Numbered from the stretch's first letter, positions 16,598 to 25,419 are shown. The stretch is 64,000 nucleotides of DNA from Catalinimonas alkaloidigena (GCF_900100765.1 NZ_FNFO01000002.1:124001-188000), one strand, 5' to 3'. Made by a program: numbers and translations. The notes: generated by a model from the sequence alone, not told the origin.

Positions 16598-17377
16598 ATG
16601 AAACGCTGGAAATTCGGATTGGGTAGTGTACTCGTGGCGCTGGTTGCGACGGCGTTTGTGCTATGGCGGCCGCATGCGTCCGTCGAGTCTAATGCGTCCG
16701 CTCCGGCCTTTGCCTTAATAGAGCTGTTCACTTCGGAGGGGTGTTCGAGCTGTCCGGCGGCCGACCGGCTGGTCGCTCGTGTGCAGGAAGAGATGGCGGG
16801 GCGGCCCGTTTACTTCCTCGGCTACCACGTCGACTACTGGAACCGGTTGGGGTGGAAGGATGTGTACAGCGATCCGGCCTACACACAACGGCAGCGGCAG
16901 TACACCCGTTGGTTAGGAGGTTCGAATATGTACACGCCGCAGATCGTGGTGAACGGTCAACAGGAATTTGTCGGTTCCAACGAAGCAGCCCTCCGTTCCG
17001 CCATTCGGGAAAGTCAACAACAACCCGCCTCGGCCGCGCTGGACGTGACCGCGTACCTGACGAATCCCCGCGAGCTACAACTCAAGTACCGAGTCAAAAC
17101 CGAGGTAATTTCACCGGCCTTGTGGCTGGCCTTCGTTCAGCGGGAGGCGGTCAGCCACGTCGGGAAAGGCGAAAACCGGGGCAAAACCCTGACGCATGTC
17201 ACCGTGGTCCGGCAACTTTCTTCACTTCCCGTCCAAGCGACCGAAACGCAGGTCGCGCTCCCTACTGATTTCTCATCCAAAGCATGGGAACTTCTCACGT
17301 TTTTGCAGGACGCGACCGATGGTAAAATTCTGGCCGTGCAACCGGTAAAACTGGAGGAGGAGGAGCCGCAGAAATAA
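16598..17377 (+). CDS. DUF1223 thioredoxin-like secreted protein
   Basis: 259 residues. Signal/anchor MKRWKFGLGSVLVALVATAFVLW, then the DUF1223 hallmark FALIELFTSEGCSSCPAADRLV with a CxxC in a thioredoxin-like fold, LGYHVDYWNRLGWKDVY and MYTPQIVVNGQQEFVGSN. The family is predicted periplasmic; its redox partner is not known. ATG 16598 is the start of the signal sequence; the region upstream in the same frame is the repeat-like block and has no coding character. Confidence 0.88.
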   Translation: MKRWKFGLGSVLVALVATAFVLWRPHASVESNASAPAFALIELFTSEGCSSCPAADRLVARVQEEMAGRPVYFLGYHVDYWNRLGWKDVYSDPAYTQRQRQYTRWLGGSNMYTPQIVVNGQQEFVGSNEAALRSAIRESQQQPASAALDVTAYLTNPRELQLKYRVKTEVISPALWLAFVQREAVSHVGKGENRGKTLTHVTVVRQLSSLPVQATETQVALPTDFSSKAWELLTFLQDATDGKILAVQPVKLEEEEPQK

Positions 17378-17409
17378 GCTAACTATGTAGCTAGCAATTT
17401 TACAAGTCT

Positions 17410-17953
17410 ATGACAAAGCTGTTCTGCTATATACTTCTCTCTGTGCTGAACTCAGGAAGCGAAGGTTTAGCGACTACGGATGCTGAGCAGTTGGTGCAGT
17501 CTGTGATGGAAGCCGAAAGAACAAGAGATAATGAGTATATAGTGTTTGATCAGTTAGTGGCTTTCGATACTTCAGAGGTGGTGAACATTATTAAACAGTT
17601 TGGCATCACGCATGATACACACGCAGAAAAGATCATGCTAACACATATAGGGTATCCATTGGTTACAAAACAAGAACTTGAAAACTTCAAAGCGATAGCG
17701 GATAGCTTAAATGAACGTATCACAGAACCCCTTGAGAAGAAAGATGCATATCAACTGATTGGGAAAAGACGGGATGGGATATATGTACTGTGAATTTACA
17801 GCTCCACGCTATTCGAACAATAGGTACTATGCGCTCATACAGTTTAGGGCGGTATCAGGACACATGTTTGGTTCACATTCTGCCACCTATCTGATGAAAA
17901 AGAAGAGAGGGAAGTGGGTGGTAGAGGATGTACTGGAAATGGCGATTGATTAG
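17410..17953 (+). pseudogene. Frameshifted small secreted protein gene, family unknown
   Basis: Frame 1 (17410-17793) encodes MTKLFCYILLSVLNSGSEGLA (signal peptide) and about 105 further residues, then stops. Frame 2 takes over at 17759-17953 and reads YMYCEFTAPRYSNNRYYALI to EDVLEMAID. Removing one G from GGG at 17761-17763 (in GGGAAAA) joins both into one smooth 180-residue protein (LIGKDGMGYMYCEF). So this is one gene with a +1 indel: a real pseudogene, a sequencing error in a short homopolymer, or less likely programmed frameshifting. Low GC compared with neighbours. No family recognised. Confidence 0.7.
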
Positions 17954-18028
17954 GTTTGGTGACTATAGGTGTTCTTATTTTGTGGTTGTAACATATATGG
18001 CTGGAAGTATCATTTCATAAGGGTTTGT

Positions 18029-18709
18029 ATGTCGGAAGGCGTGAGTAAAATTATATGGGCTACAGTATTTGCCATTCTTTTAGATGTGGAGACCTATGTA
18101 GTGAATCAATTGATCTTCAATCACCTGATAGATGATCAGCAACACAGCAGCATATTCGTAGGGGGCTATCTGCTTTCCCATCTGATTTTATCAACGCTAA
18201 TTTTAGTAATAACCAAGCGTCTCGGTGTTTTCAACACTAGCAGAAGTGCTTTCTTAAAATTTCTGACGTTCTCGCTCATTTGTCTGGTTGCCTTCTTCTT
18301 GAGTCCTTTAGTATGGGAAATTTTCTGGGGAATAGCATACTTCACTCCATTAAATATTAATTGGGGCAAACTGTTTTCTGGATACCTCTGGTTGGTGGCA
18401 GTCAAGTACAGTACCGTATGTATGGTGGCAGTTTTTTATGGGTTGCGTGCGCGTGCCAAGTCCAAACTCCACCCGGAAAAAGAGCTAGAAAGATATGGGA
18501 GAGAAGTACCCGGTGTCGTTTACCAGAAAAGGCGGCATCGGCATCTTTGGCTAGTGCAGGCCGCGTATTATGTGAAAGGGCAACGATTTGAGACTACCTC
18601 CCTGATCGATCGAGAAAATATCCTGACAGAAAACGACAAGATCACCATTCTGTACTCTGTGAGAAACCCACAATTGGCGAAAATCAAAGAGTTGGCGAGT
18701 CACGATTGA
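18029..18709 (+). CDS. Unknown four-helix membrane protein with cytoplasmic C-domain
   Basis: 226 residues from ATG 18029 (MSEGVSKIIWATVF), preceded by an AAGGG-like ribosome site. Four hydrophobic segments lie in residues 8-28, 50-70, 78-100 and 110-135. The C-terminal 90 residues are soluble and basic, with PGVVYQKRRHRHLWLVQAAYY and FETTSLIDRENILTENDKITILY, somewhat like the soluble domain of DUF3592-type proteins. GC is well below the window average. I do not recognise the family. Confidence 0.6.
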   Translation: MSEGVSKIIWATVFAILLDVETYVVNQLIFNHLIDDQQHSSIFVGGYLLSHLILSTLILVITKRLGVFNTSRSAFLKFLTFSLICLVAFFLSPLVWEIFWGIAYFTPLNINWGKLFSGYLWLVAVKYSTVCMVAVFYGLRARAKSKLHPEKELERYGREVPGVVYQKRRHRHLWLVQAAYYVKGQRFETTSLIDRENILTENDKITILYSVRNPQLAKIKELASHD

Positions 18710-18816
18710 CAACTGCCTGGCTTCAACTTTCGAGCAAAAGCTTATGTCCAACCTGGAAGAAGGGAGCAGAACAGCTTGCTTGTGAGTATTGAAATTCTCT
18801 ACTTCTCCTTCCGGTA

Positions 18817-20073
18817 ATGATTTGCGGAATGATCAGATTCTTTTTTTTCCTCTCCTTTCTTTTTCTCCTGTGGCATCAGCCCACGTCGGTCGAGGCGCAG
18901 CGTGCGCGCAAATCCGCAACTCCGTACTATCCCGGTCCTGATCCGGACTGGCAGCACAAAACGCCCGCGGAGGTGGGGATGAACGCGGCGCAACTGCAAC
19001 AGGCCATCGACTTTGCCATTGCGCACGACAACCCTGCGCCGCGCGACATGAAACTGGCCCAGGTGCAGAGCTTCGGGAAAGAGCCGTTTGGCGAGGGCAT
19101 CGGGCCGTTCAAGGAACGGGGTGAGCCGACCGGCGTGGTGGTGCGGCATGGCTACGTGGTGGCCGAGTGGGGCGAGCCCCTGCGGGTGGACATGACGCAC
19201 AGCGTGACGAAAAGTTTTCTGTCGTCGGTTGTCGGGGTGGCGGTCGACCGGGGGATGATTCGCAGCGTGCGGGACACGGTTCGGCCCTACGTCGCTCCGG
19301 TGCAGGTCTACCAGCCGGTACGCCTGACCAGCCCCGCCGATGGGGTGGATGCGCCTGATCTGCTGCTGCCCTTCGAGACGCCGCACAACCGGACCATCAC
19401 CTGGGACGATCTGCTGCGGCAAACCAGCGATTGGGAAGGCACGCTCTGGGGAAAACCCGACTGGGCCGACCGTCCCGACAAAGATGCCACCACGTGGCGC
19501 ACCCGCGCGCGGCAGGCGCCCGGCACGACCTATAAATACAACGACGTGCGGGTGAACGTGCTGGCCTTGGCCGCCCTTTCCGTGTGGCGTCGGCCGTTGC
19601 CGCAGGTGCTGAAGGAGACGATCATGGACCCCATCGGCGCGTCGCCGACCTGGCGGTGGTGGGGCTACGAAAACTCGTGGGTCGTGCTGGACGGGCAACT
19701 GATCCAGTCGGTCAGTGGGGGAGGGCACTGGGGCGGCGGCATGTTCATCCACGCCTACGACATGGCCCGGTTCGGCTACCTGACGCTGCGTCGCGGCCGG
19801 TGGAACGGGCAGCCGCTTCTGTCCGACGACTGGGTGCAACTGGCCACCACTCCGACCCAGCCGCAACCAACGTACGGCTTTATGAACTGGTTTCTCAACA
19901 CCGACCGCACGTTCATCCCGTCGGCTCCGGCCAGCGCGTTTGCGCATGTCGGAAACGGCACCAACATGGTGTACGTGGACCCCGAGCACGATTTGGTTGT
20001 GGTGATGCGCTGGATCGAGAACGGCTCCATCGACGAGTTTATCCGACAGGTACTGGCCTCAATCGAGAAGTAG
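18817..20073 (+). CDS. Serine hydrolase, class C beta-lactamase family
   Basis: 418 residues. Hydrophobic signal (MIRFFFFLSFLFLLWHQPTSVEAQ). Catalytic S-x-x-K in MTHSVTKSFLSSVVGVAVDRG (Ser of SVTK), Tyr-containing motif YKYNDVRVN, and HVGNGTNMVYVDPEHDLVVVMRWIE near the end as the third motif region. Such enzymes include esterases, DD-peptidases and beta-lactamases; nothing here shows beta-lactam hydrolysis. Two in-frame ATGs (18817 and 18829) are possible starts; the second gives a cleaner signal peptide. The BlaI/M56 pair begins 130 bases downstream on the same strand. Confidence 0.88.
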   Translation: MICGMIRFFFFLSFLFLLWHQPTSVEAQRARKSATPYYPGPDPDWQHKTPAEVGMNAAQLQQAIDFAIAHDNPAPRDMKLAQVQSFGKEPFGEGIGPFKERGEPTGVVVRHGYVVAEWGEPLRVDMTHSVTKSFLSSVVGVAVDRGMIRSVRDTVRPYVAPVQVYQPVRLTSPADGVDAPDLLLPFETPHNRTITWDDLLRQTSDWEGTLWGKPDWADRPDKDATTWRTRARQAPGTTYKYNDVRVNVLALAALSVWRRPLPQVLKETIMDPIGASPTWRWWGYENSWVVLDGQLIQSVSGGGHWGGGMFIHAYDMARFGYLTLRRGRWNGQPLLSDDWVQLATTPTQPQPTYGFMNWFLNTDRTFIPSAPASAFAHVGNGTNMVYVDPEHDLVVVMRWIENGSIDEFIRQVLASIEK

Positions 20074-20136
20074 GGCGTCCGTAGGCAGCCATGGTAGTAG
20101 TTTTATAAGAGGCTCATTGTCAGTGTATAAGGGTTG

Positions 20137-20194
20137 TAACGTATTTTTTAGGAATAAAACTGAATTATAAGTTGTGTAACTGAAAAATACGTTA
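20137..20194. promoter_or_regulatory. Large inverted repeat upstream of blaI-like gene, candidate operator
   Basis: Arms TAACGTATTTTTTAG (20137-20151) and CTGAAAAATACGTTA (20180-20194) are reverse complements at 14 of 15 positions, 28 bases apart, ending 6 bases before the BlaI ATG. Both arms lie where the promoter of the repressor gene must be, so they could be paired operators for autoregulation. The sequence differs from the classic BlaI half-site TACA. Confidence 0.55.
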
Positions 20195-20200
20195 TACCTT

Positions 20201-20581
20201 ATGGGTATGGAACCCCTGACGAAAACAGAAGAGCCCATCATGCAGATCCTCTGGGACCTCAAGAAAGGCTTCGTCAAAGACGTAATCGAGCGGCTGCCCG
20301 ATCCGAAGCCGCCGTACAACACCGTCTCGTCGCTGATTCGGTTGCTGGAGAAAAAAGGGTTTGTCGGCCACAAGGCGTACGGCAAAACCCACGAGTATTT
20401 TCCCACGATCTCCAAAGCTGCGTACCGACGCTTTACGTTCCGGCAGTTCATGACGCAGTATTTCCAGGGGTCACCCCGCGACGTGGTATCGTTCCTGGTG
20501 GAAGAAGAAGCGCTGACGCCCGAAGAGGTACAGGAAATCCGACAGTTGATCGACCAAAAAACTTCCAATCCCGATGCGTGA
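20201..20581 (+). CDS. blaI: BlaI/MecI/CopY-family transcriptional repressor
   Basis: 126 residues. Penicillinase-repressor winged helix: TKTEEPIMQILWDLKKGFVKDVIERL, PPYNTVSSLIRLLEKKGFVGHKAYGKTHEYFP, then a C-terminal dimerisation helix region. The family represses its own operon and is cleaved after activation of the membrane metalloprotease. The stop overlaps the M56 gene start by 8 nt, giving a blaI-blaR1-like pair. The upstream serine hydrolase might be a target, but in Bacteroidota such pairs rarely relate to beta-lactams. Confidence 0.92.
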   Translation: MGMEPLTKTEEPIMQILWDLKKGFVKDVIERLPDPKPPYNTVSSLIRLLEKKGFVGHKAYGKTHEYFPTISKAAYRRFTFRQFMTQYFQGSPRDVVSFLVEEEALTPEEVQEIRQLIDQKTSNPDA

Positions 20582-22415
20582 TTTTCTCCTCTACCTCAGC
20601 GAAGCGGCGCTCTGCCTGGCCGCATTTGCCTTGCTGTATCGGCTGTCACTGCATCGGCTTACGACATTTCAGGCCAACCGGATCTACCTGTTGAGCGCTG
20701 TGGTGCTGAGCCTGAGCATACCGCTGATGCCCTGGCCCATGCGTGGGTCCGACGCGGTGATGCTCCCCTCGCGGGACGTTTTCCTGCCGTTGGTGAACGC
20801 GCTGCCCATCCAGGAGCTGCCGGAGGTAGGGGAGGCGAAGGCGGTACTGTCGACAGACGTAACGGCAACTCCTCACACTGCTTCTCCCGTCGATTGGGGG
20901 CGCATTGCGTTATTTACGGTCTTGGGGCTCTACCTGTTGGGTGCAGTTGCCAAACTGGTGGCGTTGGGCCGAAACCTGGGACATCTCTACCGGTTGTTGC
21001 GTCGCAACCTCGTCGTTCGGGAAGGGGCCTACCGGATGGTGTACCTGACGCAGGAGGGACCCGCTTTTTCGTTTTTGCGCTGGATCGTACTGAGCCGCAC
21101 GCAACAACAACTGCCGGAAGCCGAGCGAGCGCAGGTGATCCGACACGAGGCCGTGCACCTGGCGCAGGGTCATACATGGGATCTGCTGTTTTTCGAACTG
21201 GCAGGTGTCGCATTCTGGTTCCACCCTGCCCTCTACTACCTCAAACGCGAACTCCGCTCCGTCCACGAGTACATCGCCGATGCGGAGGTAGGGCGTCGCG
21301 ATCCGCGCACGTACAGTCATCTGCTGCTCAAACTGGCTCAGGCATCACGCGCTCATGCGTCTACTCCGCTGGTGACCAGCTTTGCGGCTTTGCCACTCAA
21401 AAAGCGCATTCGAAAGCTTACCCAAGCTCCTTCTTCCATCTGGCAACAGAGCAAATTTGCGTTGGCCTTGCCGCTGGTCGGCGGTCTCCTCTGGGGGTGC
21501 GCCCTGACGAACGAGGTAATCCCGGTAGCCACGTTAACCAGTTCTTCCGTCGAACCCCGCGCGCGCATCGGCACCATCACCTGGACCGGCAATACATGGT
21601 ACGACGACGCGACGCTTACACAGGTGCTGGGCGTCCAGGAAGGCGATCCGTACGACAAAGCCGAAATCCAAAAGCGTCTCTGGTTTAACCCCGGCGGGCA
21701 GGATGTCGCCTCCTTCTACAAAAAAGGTGAGTATGTGTTTTTCAGAGTGGAAGAAGAAGTGACGGAGAGGGAAAACCATACGGTCGATCTTACTTTCCAC
21801 CTGGAGGAGGACCAACCCTTGAAGATCCGGGACATAGGGTATGGCTTTAGTAGGACTGATTCCGAGGTGTCTTCTGGTGTTTCTGTCGATGCATTGACGG
21901 ATGTATTGCTTGAGGTCGAGAATAAAATCCCCACGCAGATGGGCGATTGGTTTGACCGGACGAAGCTGATGGAGACACAACATATCATGGAGGCATTAGA
22001 GCTTTTTGACCCGGAGCGCGTCGAGATCGTACTGAAGCCTGTTCAGGCTGTGGAAGAAGGAGATGAAGGCAACTACGTAAGTGTGGATATTTCGATGGCA
22101 CCCAAGGGGCTACCTTGGGTCACGGTTCGGTACAACGGCGAAGTGGTGAAAATGAACGAAGCACTACTTTTAGATGCCGTCGGCACCTTGTCGGTCGAAG
22201 TCAATGATCCCACCGGTGTACTTCCTGACGGAGAGCCTATCAAGGCGGCAATCATGTTAATACATGACAGACAAAAAGTAGAGGAACTGAGGTTCGACGA
22301 TTACCGGGAAGTAGAAAACTATGATCTATCGGGTCTATGGAAAAAGGCCCAGCCGGGAGATCGGCTTTTTGTCGGGGTCAATGAGGTCGATTTTTTCTTT
22401 GCGGAGCTTCACTAA
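20574..22415 (+). CDS. BlaR1-like M56 metallopeptidase fused to POTRA-like and GldM-like domains
   Basis: 613 residues. Residues 1-310: integral-membrane M56 protease with helices at about 3-25, 35-50 and 105-125, zinc motif HEAVH near 191-195 and FWFHPALYYLKRELRSVHEYIADAEV. After an anchor (FALALPLVGGLLWGCAL) the outside part changes character. Residues about 331-424 (GTITWTGNTWYDDATLTQVL, EGDPYDKAEIQKRLWF, DVASFYKKGEYVFF) read like a BamA POTRA repeat; 424-515 (GDWFDRTKLMETQHIMEALELFDPERVEI) like a second. The end (GTLSVEV..., KKAQPGDRLFVGVNEV) recalls the GldM C-terminal fold. Usual M56 sensors end in a penicillin-binding or TonB-like domain. The sensed signal might be an envelope component (inference). 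Protease call is firm; POTRA call is moderate. Confidence 0.88.
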   Translation: MRDFLLYLSEAALCLAAFALLYRLSLHRLTTFQANRIYLLSAVVLSLSIPLMPWPMRGSDAVMLPSRDVFLPLVNALPIQELPEVGEAKAVLSTDVTATPHTASPVDWGRIALFTVLGLYLLGAVAKLVALGRNLGHLYRLLRRNLVVREGAYRMVYLTQEGPAFSFLRWIVLSRTQQQLPEAERAQVIRHEAVHLAQGHTWDLLFFELAGVAFWFHPALYYLKRELRSVHEYIADAEVGRRDPRTYSHLLLKLAQASRAHASTPLVTSFAALPLKKRIRKLTQAPSSIWQQSKFALALPLVGGLLWGCALTNEVIPVATLTSSSVEPRARIGTITWTGNTWYDDATLTQVLGVQEGDPYDKAEIQKRLWFNPGGQDVASFYKKGEYVFFRVEEEVTERENHTVDLTFHLEEDQPLKIRDIGYGFSRTDSEVSSGVSVDALTDVLLEVENKIPTQMGDWFDRTKLMETQHIMEALELFDPERVEIVLKPVQAVEEGDEGNYVSVDISMAPKGLPWVTVRYNGEVVKMNEALLLDAVGTLSVEVNDPTGVLPDGEPIKAAIMLIHDRQKVEELRFDDYREVENYDLSGLWKKAQPGDRLFVGVNEVDFFFAELH

Positions 22416-22505
22416 CCCATTCAACTACATACCGTCCACCAAAGGTCTCTCTAGGGTAATAGTCAGGGATTGGCGTATCTGCTCGTATCCCGGCGAGGCA
22501 GCTTT

Positions 22506-24149
22506 TCAATACGTGCCCCGCTGCATGAACGGCACGCGGCTGTAGAGTTCGCGTTCGCCGCCGCGGGGGTCGTTCTCTAGTCGGCTGTGCTCGTCGAAAA
22601 CCATCGTTTCCCTTTTTTCTAATGTGTAGGGCGTCCAGGTTGGAAGTCCCGCGTGGTTCGGATCGCCGGTTTTGGCAAAGGCCAACAGCGTGTCGCTCAT
22701 CACGTCGGCCATCTGCCGGGCACTGGCGCTGTCGCCCGAAGGAGAGCGGGGGGCGGCGGTCGTGCCGAACACCAGCGGAATGTCCATGCCATGAGAAGCG
22801 CCCAGTTTGCCGTCGCGGATCGGCGAGGGCCAGTCGAGTTGGTAGACGTACGTAGCGGCCGCATCGGGCATTGCCTCCGCCTGTTTAGCGCGCTCTTCCG
22901 CTTCAATCACGGCTCCGCGCCAGGAACGTCCGGCGGTGGTAGCGGCGAAGAACACCTCGGTCGGTGAGTAGTCCGGGTACAGTTGCCGGTAAGTCTCGAT
23001 CACCACGTCCGCTTTCAGGTCCACGAATTGGTGCAGTGTAATCAGTTCCGGCAGTTGTTCCCACTGCAACTCATGTACGCCGGGAATGCCGCCCAGAAAC
23101 GCGCGGGTTTCGTCGTGCGTGTTGCCGATCACCATCGGAATCCCGGCCGACTGCGGGGTAGCGTCGGGGTAAAACGGATGGCGGGGCAGCACCGTGCTGT
23201 CCAGCACCGGGCAGAAGTGGAGGCTTTTGTCTTCCACCCGCGAAAAGTCAGGCACCTTCGTGGCGTCCAGCAGCGCATCCACGGGCAGCGTCGTGAGCGT
23301 TTTGTAGTCGGCGGGTGTGAGGTGAAGGGCTTCCAGGTAGCGCTCGGCCCGCTGGGTGGCCGCCCGGTGTCCCATCGCCGTAACCTGTTGGCCACTCATC
23401 GTCCAGGCTTTGTGAAACAACCCCTTCGCGGCGGGCATCGCCATCAGCGTCGCGATCTTGGCCCCGCCGCCCGACTGCCCGAAAACCGTCACGTTGTTGG
23501 GATCGCCGCCCAGAGCCGCGGCATGGTCCTGTACCCATTGCAAGGCCATCACCAGATCCAGTTGCCCCACGTTGCCGGAGGCCGCGTAGTCAGGTCCGCC
23601 GAACGGCGCCAGGTACAGGTAACCGAAGGCATTCAGGCGATGATTGACCGAGACAACCACCACATCGCCCCGCGTACACACATGCGTGCCGTCGGTCAGG
23701 GGACTGGACCCGGAGCCGTTGGAATACGCTCCACCGTGGATGTAGAACAGAATCGGCCGCTTGCCTCCGTCGCCGAGTGCGGGCGTCCATACGTTGAGGA
23801 AAAGGCAATCTTCGCTGCGAGTCGCGTCGCCGGTTTGTGGCGCGGAGGCGCCGTAGTCGAGGGCCGGTCGAGTGTCTTTCCAGGGTTCGGGGGGCAGGGC
23901 GGGCCGAAACCGACGCGACGAAGTGTCGGCGCCGTAGCGGATGCCTTTGAATGTGTGTACGCCCGACTGCGTGGTGCCGCGCACTTTGCCGTATTTCGTC
24001 GGCAGGACGGGATCGTTGGCGCGGGCCCCGGCAACGAGCGAGGCGGGAAACAGCGTGGCAGCACCGGCCACCAGGGCCGTCGTCTGGATAAATTTTCGGC
24101 GACCGACCGTGGTGGAATCGTGGTGGGAATCGTTCGCAAAGGCTGACAT
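22506..24149 (-). CDS. Type B carboxylesterase with Tat signal
   Basis: 547 residues. Twin-arginine signal VGRRKFIQTTALVAGAATLF near residue 16. Carboxylesterase type-B signature SEDCLFLNVWTP, oxyanion segment PILFYIHGGAYSNGSG, nucleophile elbow VTVFGQSGGGAKIATLMAM (Ser), and SHGMDIPLVFGT with the His region. Similar to para-nitrobenzyl esterases. ATG 24149 (MSAFANDSHHD) starts the Tat leader; the frame is open further upstream but without coding character. Appears to be a single-gene unit; convergent with the M56 gene. Confidence 0.9.
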   Translation of the reverse strand: MSAFANDSHHDSTTVGRRKFIQTTALVAGAATLFPASLVAGARANDPVLPTKYGKVRGTTQSGVHTFKGIRYGADTSSRRFRPALPPEPWKDTRPALDYGASAPQTGDATRSEDCLFLNVWTPALGDGGKRPILFYIHGGAYSNGSGSSPLTDGTHVCTRGDVVVVSVNHRLNAFGYLYLAPFGGPDYAASGNVGQLDLVMALQWVQDHAAALGGDPNNVTVFGQSGGGAKIATLMAMPAAKGLFHKAWTMSGQQVTAMGHRAATQRAERYLEALHLTPADYKTLTTLPVDALLDATKVPDFSRVEDKSLHFCPVLDSTVLPRHPFYPDATPQSAGIPMVIGNTHDETRAFLGGIPGVHELQWEQLPELITLHQFVDLKADVVIETYRQLYPDYSPTEVFFAATTAGRSWRGAVIEAEERAKQAEAMPDAAATYVYQLDWPSPIRDGKLGASHGMDIPLVFGTTAAPRSPSGDSASARQMADVMSDTLLAFAKTGDPNHAGLPTWTPYTLEKRETMVFDEHSRLENDPRGGERELYSRVPFMQRGTY

Positions 24150-24287
24150 ACGTTTCTCATAAAGAGGCGATTCAGCGATTTTATAATGGTTTTTTCTTTT
24201 CATTTTTTTGACGTTCTTGCCCAACCTTATGCGCTCCTTTCCCGAATAACAGAGGAGTGAAATCACCAATTAACTAATCCTATACTT

Positions 24288-24725
24288 ATGGCAACTCGTA
24301 ATGCATCGGCCGTCTGGAACGGCACCCTGAAAGAAGGCAACGGCACCATCAAATCGGAAAGCGGTGTGCTGACCGGCGCTAAATATTCGTTCAAAACCCG
24401 CTTCGAAGAAGAGAAGGGAACCAACCCGGAAGAGCTGATCGGGGCGGCCCACGCCGCGTGTTTCTCGATGGCGCTGTCGGCGGGGTTGGGCAAAGCGGGG
24501 TATACGCCGCAGAGCGTCGAGACGGAAGCGAAAGTACACCTGGCCGCGGTGGAAGGGGGCTTTAAAATCTCCAAGATCGAATTGAGCACCGAAGCCGAAG
24601 CCGACGACCTCAGCGACGACGAATTCCAGAAGATCGCCGAAGCGACCAAAGAAAACTGCCCCGTATCGGTGGCCCTCAAGAACGTGCCGATCGAACTGAA
24701 GGCGCGCCTGAAACAAGCCAATTGA
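24288..24725 (+). CDS. osmC: OsmC-family organic hydroperoxide reductase
   Basis: 145 residues, standard length for OsmC. Motifs NPEELIGAAHAACFSMALS and ATKENCPVSVALKNVPIEL contain the two catalytic cysteines of the OsmC/Ohr fold; NASAVWNGTLKEGNGTIKSESG is the typical OsmC N-terminus. A cytoplasmic thiol peroxidase against organic hydroperoxides. Single-gene unit followed by a terminator hairpin. Confidence 0.93.
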   Translation: MATRNASAVWNGTLKEGNGTIKSESGVLTGAKYSFKTRFEEEKGTNPEELIGAAHAACFSMALSAGLGKAGYTPQSVETEAKVHLAAVEGGFKISKIELSTEAEADDLSDDEFQKIAEATKENCPVSVALKNVPIELKARLKQAN

Positions 24726-24758
24726 TGACCAGCATTAGGGACTGGCAACCACGACCTT

Positions 24759-24790
24759 ACGAGCACGCTTCCGAGCGTGCTCGTTGTGTT
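24759..24790 (+). terminator. Rho-independent terminator of osmC
   Basis: Stem ACGAGCACGCT (24759-24769) with AGCGTGCTCGT (24774-24784), 4-nt loop, then a T-rich tail TGTGTTTT. It lies 34 bases after the OsmC stop. Confidence 0.65.
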
Positions 24791-24850
24791 TTGGCATGAT
24801 CGTTGGACCTTTTGTCGTACGTCGGGCAGAGGCTATTGGCCCGTCTGGCG

Positions 24851-24858
24851 TATATTTG
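24851..24858 (+). promoter_or_regulatory. TAnnTTTG -7-like element upstream of DUF2147 gene
   Basis: TATATTTG matches the Bacteroidota -7 consensus TAnnTTTG and lies 27 bases before the ATG at 24886. No TTG-type -33 box sits at the ideal distance, so this is a partial match only. Confidence 0.4.
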
Positions 24859-24885
24859 GCTAACCAAACAACAACATTTACCAGT

Positions 24886-25362
24886 ATGCTGAAGAAAATT
24901 CTTTTCTTTTTTCCGGCGTTTGTGCTGTCCCTGACGGCGGCGGCTTCCGGAATGACTACCCCTGCGGCCGCGACACTTCCGGCCGATAATCCCGATGCCG
25001 TTGTTGGCATCTGGAAGGTCGGCTCGGGCGATGCCCACGTGCAGATCTACAAAGAAGGCAGCGAGTATTTCGGGAAAATCGTCTGGCTGAAAGAACCCAA
25101 CGACGAAAACGGAAAGCCTAAAGTCGACAAGAACAACCCGGAAGAAGGCAAACGCAACGACCCTGTGCTGGGCATGCAGATGCTCCGCCATTTTGAATAC
25201 GACGAGGACAACGTGTGGGAAGATGGAGAGATCTACGACCCCAAAAGCGGCAAGCTGTACTCCTGCAAAATGACGCTCGTGAAACCCAACGTTTTGGAAG
25301 TCAGAGGCTACATCGGCATTTCGCTGATCGGCCGTACCGATACCTGGACGCGGGTAGAATAG
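24886..25362 (+). CDS. DUF2147 secreted protein
   Basis: 158 residues. Signal MLKKILFFFPAFVLSLTAAASG; the mature part DAVVGIWKVGSGDAHVQIYKEGSEYFGKIVWL and DPKSGKLYSCKMTLVKPNVLEVRGYIGISLIGRTDTW is the DUF2147 family, a lipocalin-like beta barrel of unknown ligand. ATG 24886 begins the signal peptide. Ends 23 bases before a strong terminator shared with the convergent peptidase gene. Confidence 0.88.
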   Translation: MLKKILFFFPAFVLSLTAAASGMTTPAAATLPADNPDAVVGIWKVGSGDAHVQIYKEGSEYFGKIVWLKEPNDENGKPKVDKNNPEEGKRNDPVLGMQMLRHFEYDEDNVWEDGEIYDPKSGKLYSCKMTLVKPNVLEVRGYIGISLIGRTDTWTRVE

Positions 25363-25385
25363 AAACGCTGAACCGAATCAGGAAG

Positions 25386-25408
25386 CCGCCCCCCGGGGCG
25401 GTTTTTTT
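25386..25408 (+). terminator. Rho-independent terminator after DUF2147 gene
   Basis: Stem CCGCCCC (25386-25392) with GGGGCGG (25395-25401) followed by seven Ts (25402-25408). It sits between two convergent genes; the A-run needed for efficient reverse-direction termination is not present. Confidence 0.75.
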
Positions 25409-25419
25409 ATGCCCTGGCC

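Noticed and set aside
18817-22415. Possible beta-lactam resistance locus (serine hydrolase, BlaI, BlaR1-like)
   Set aside because: The hydrolase shows only the general class C fold, and the M56 protein lacks a penicillin-binding sensor domain; resistance cannot be claimed.
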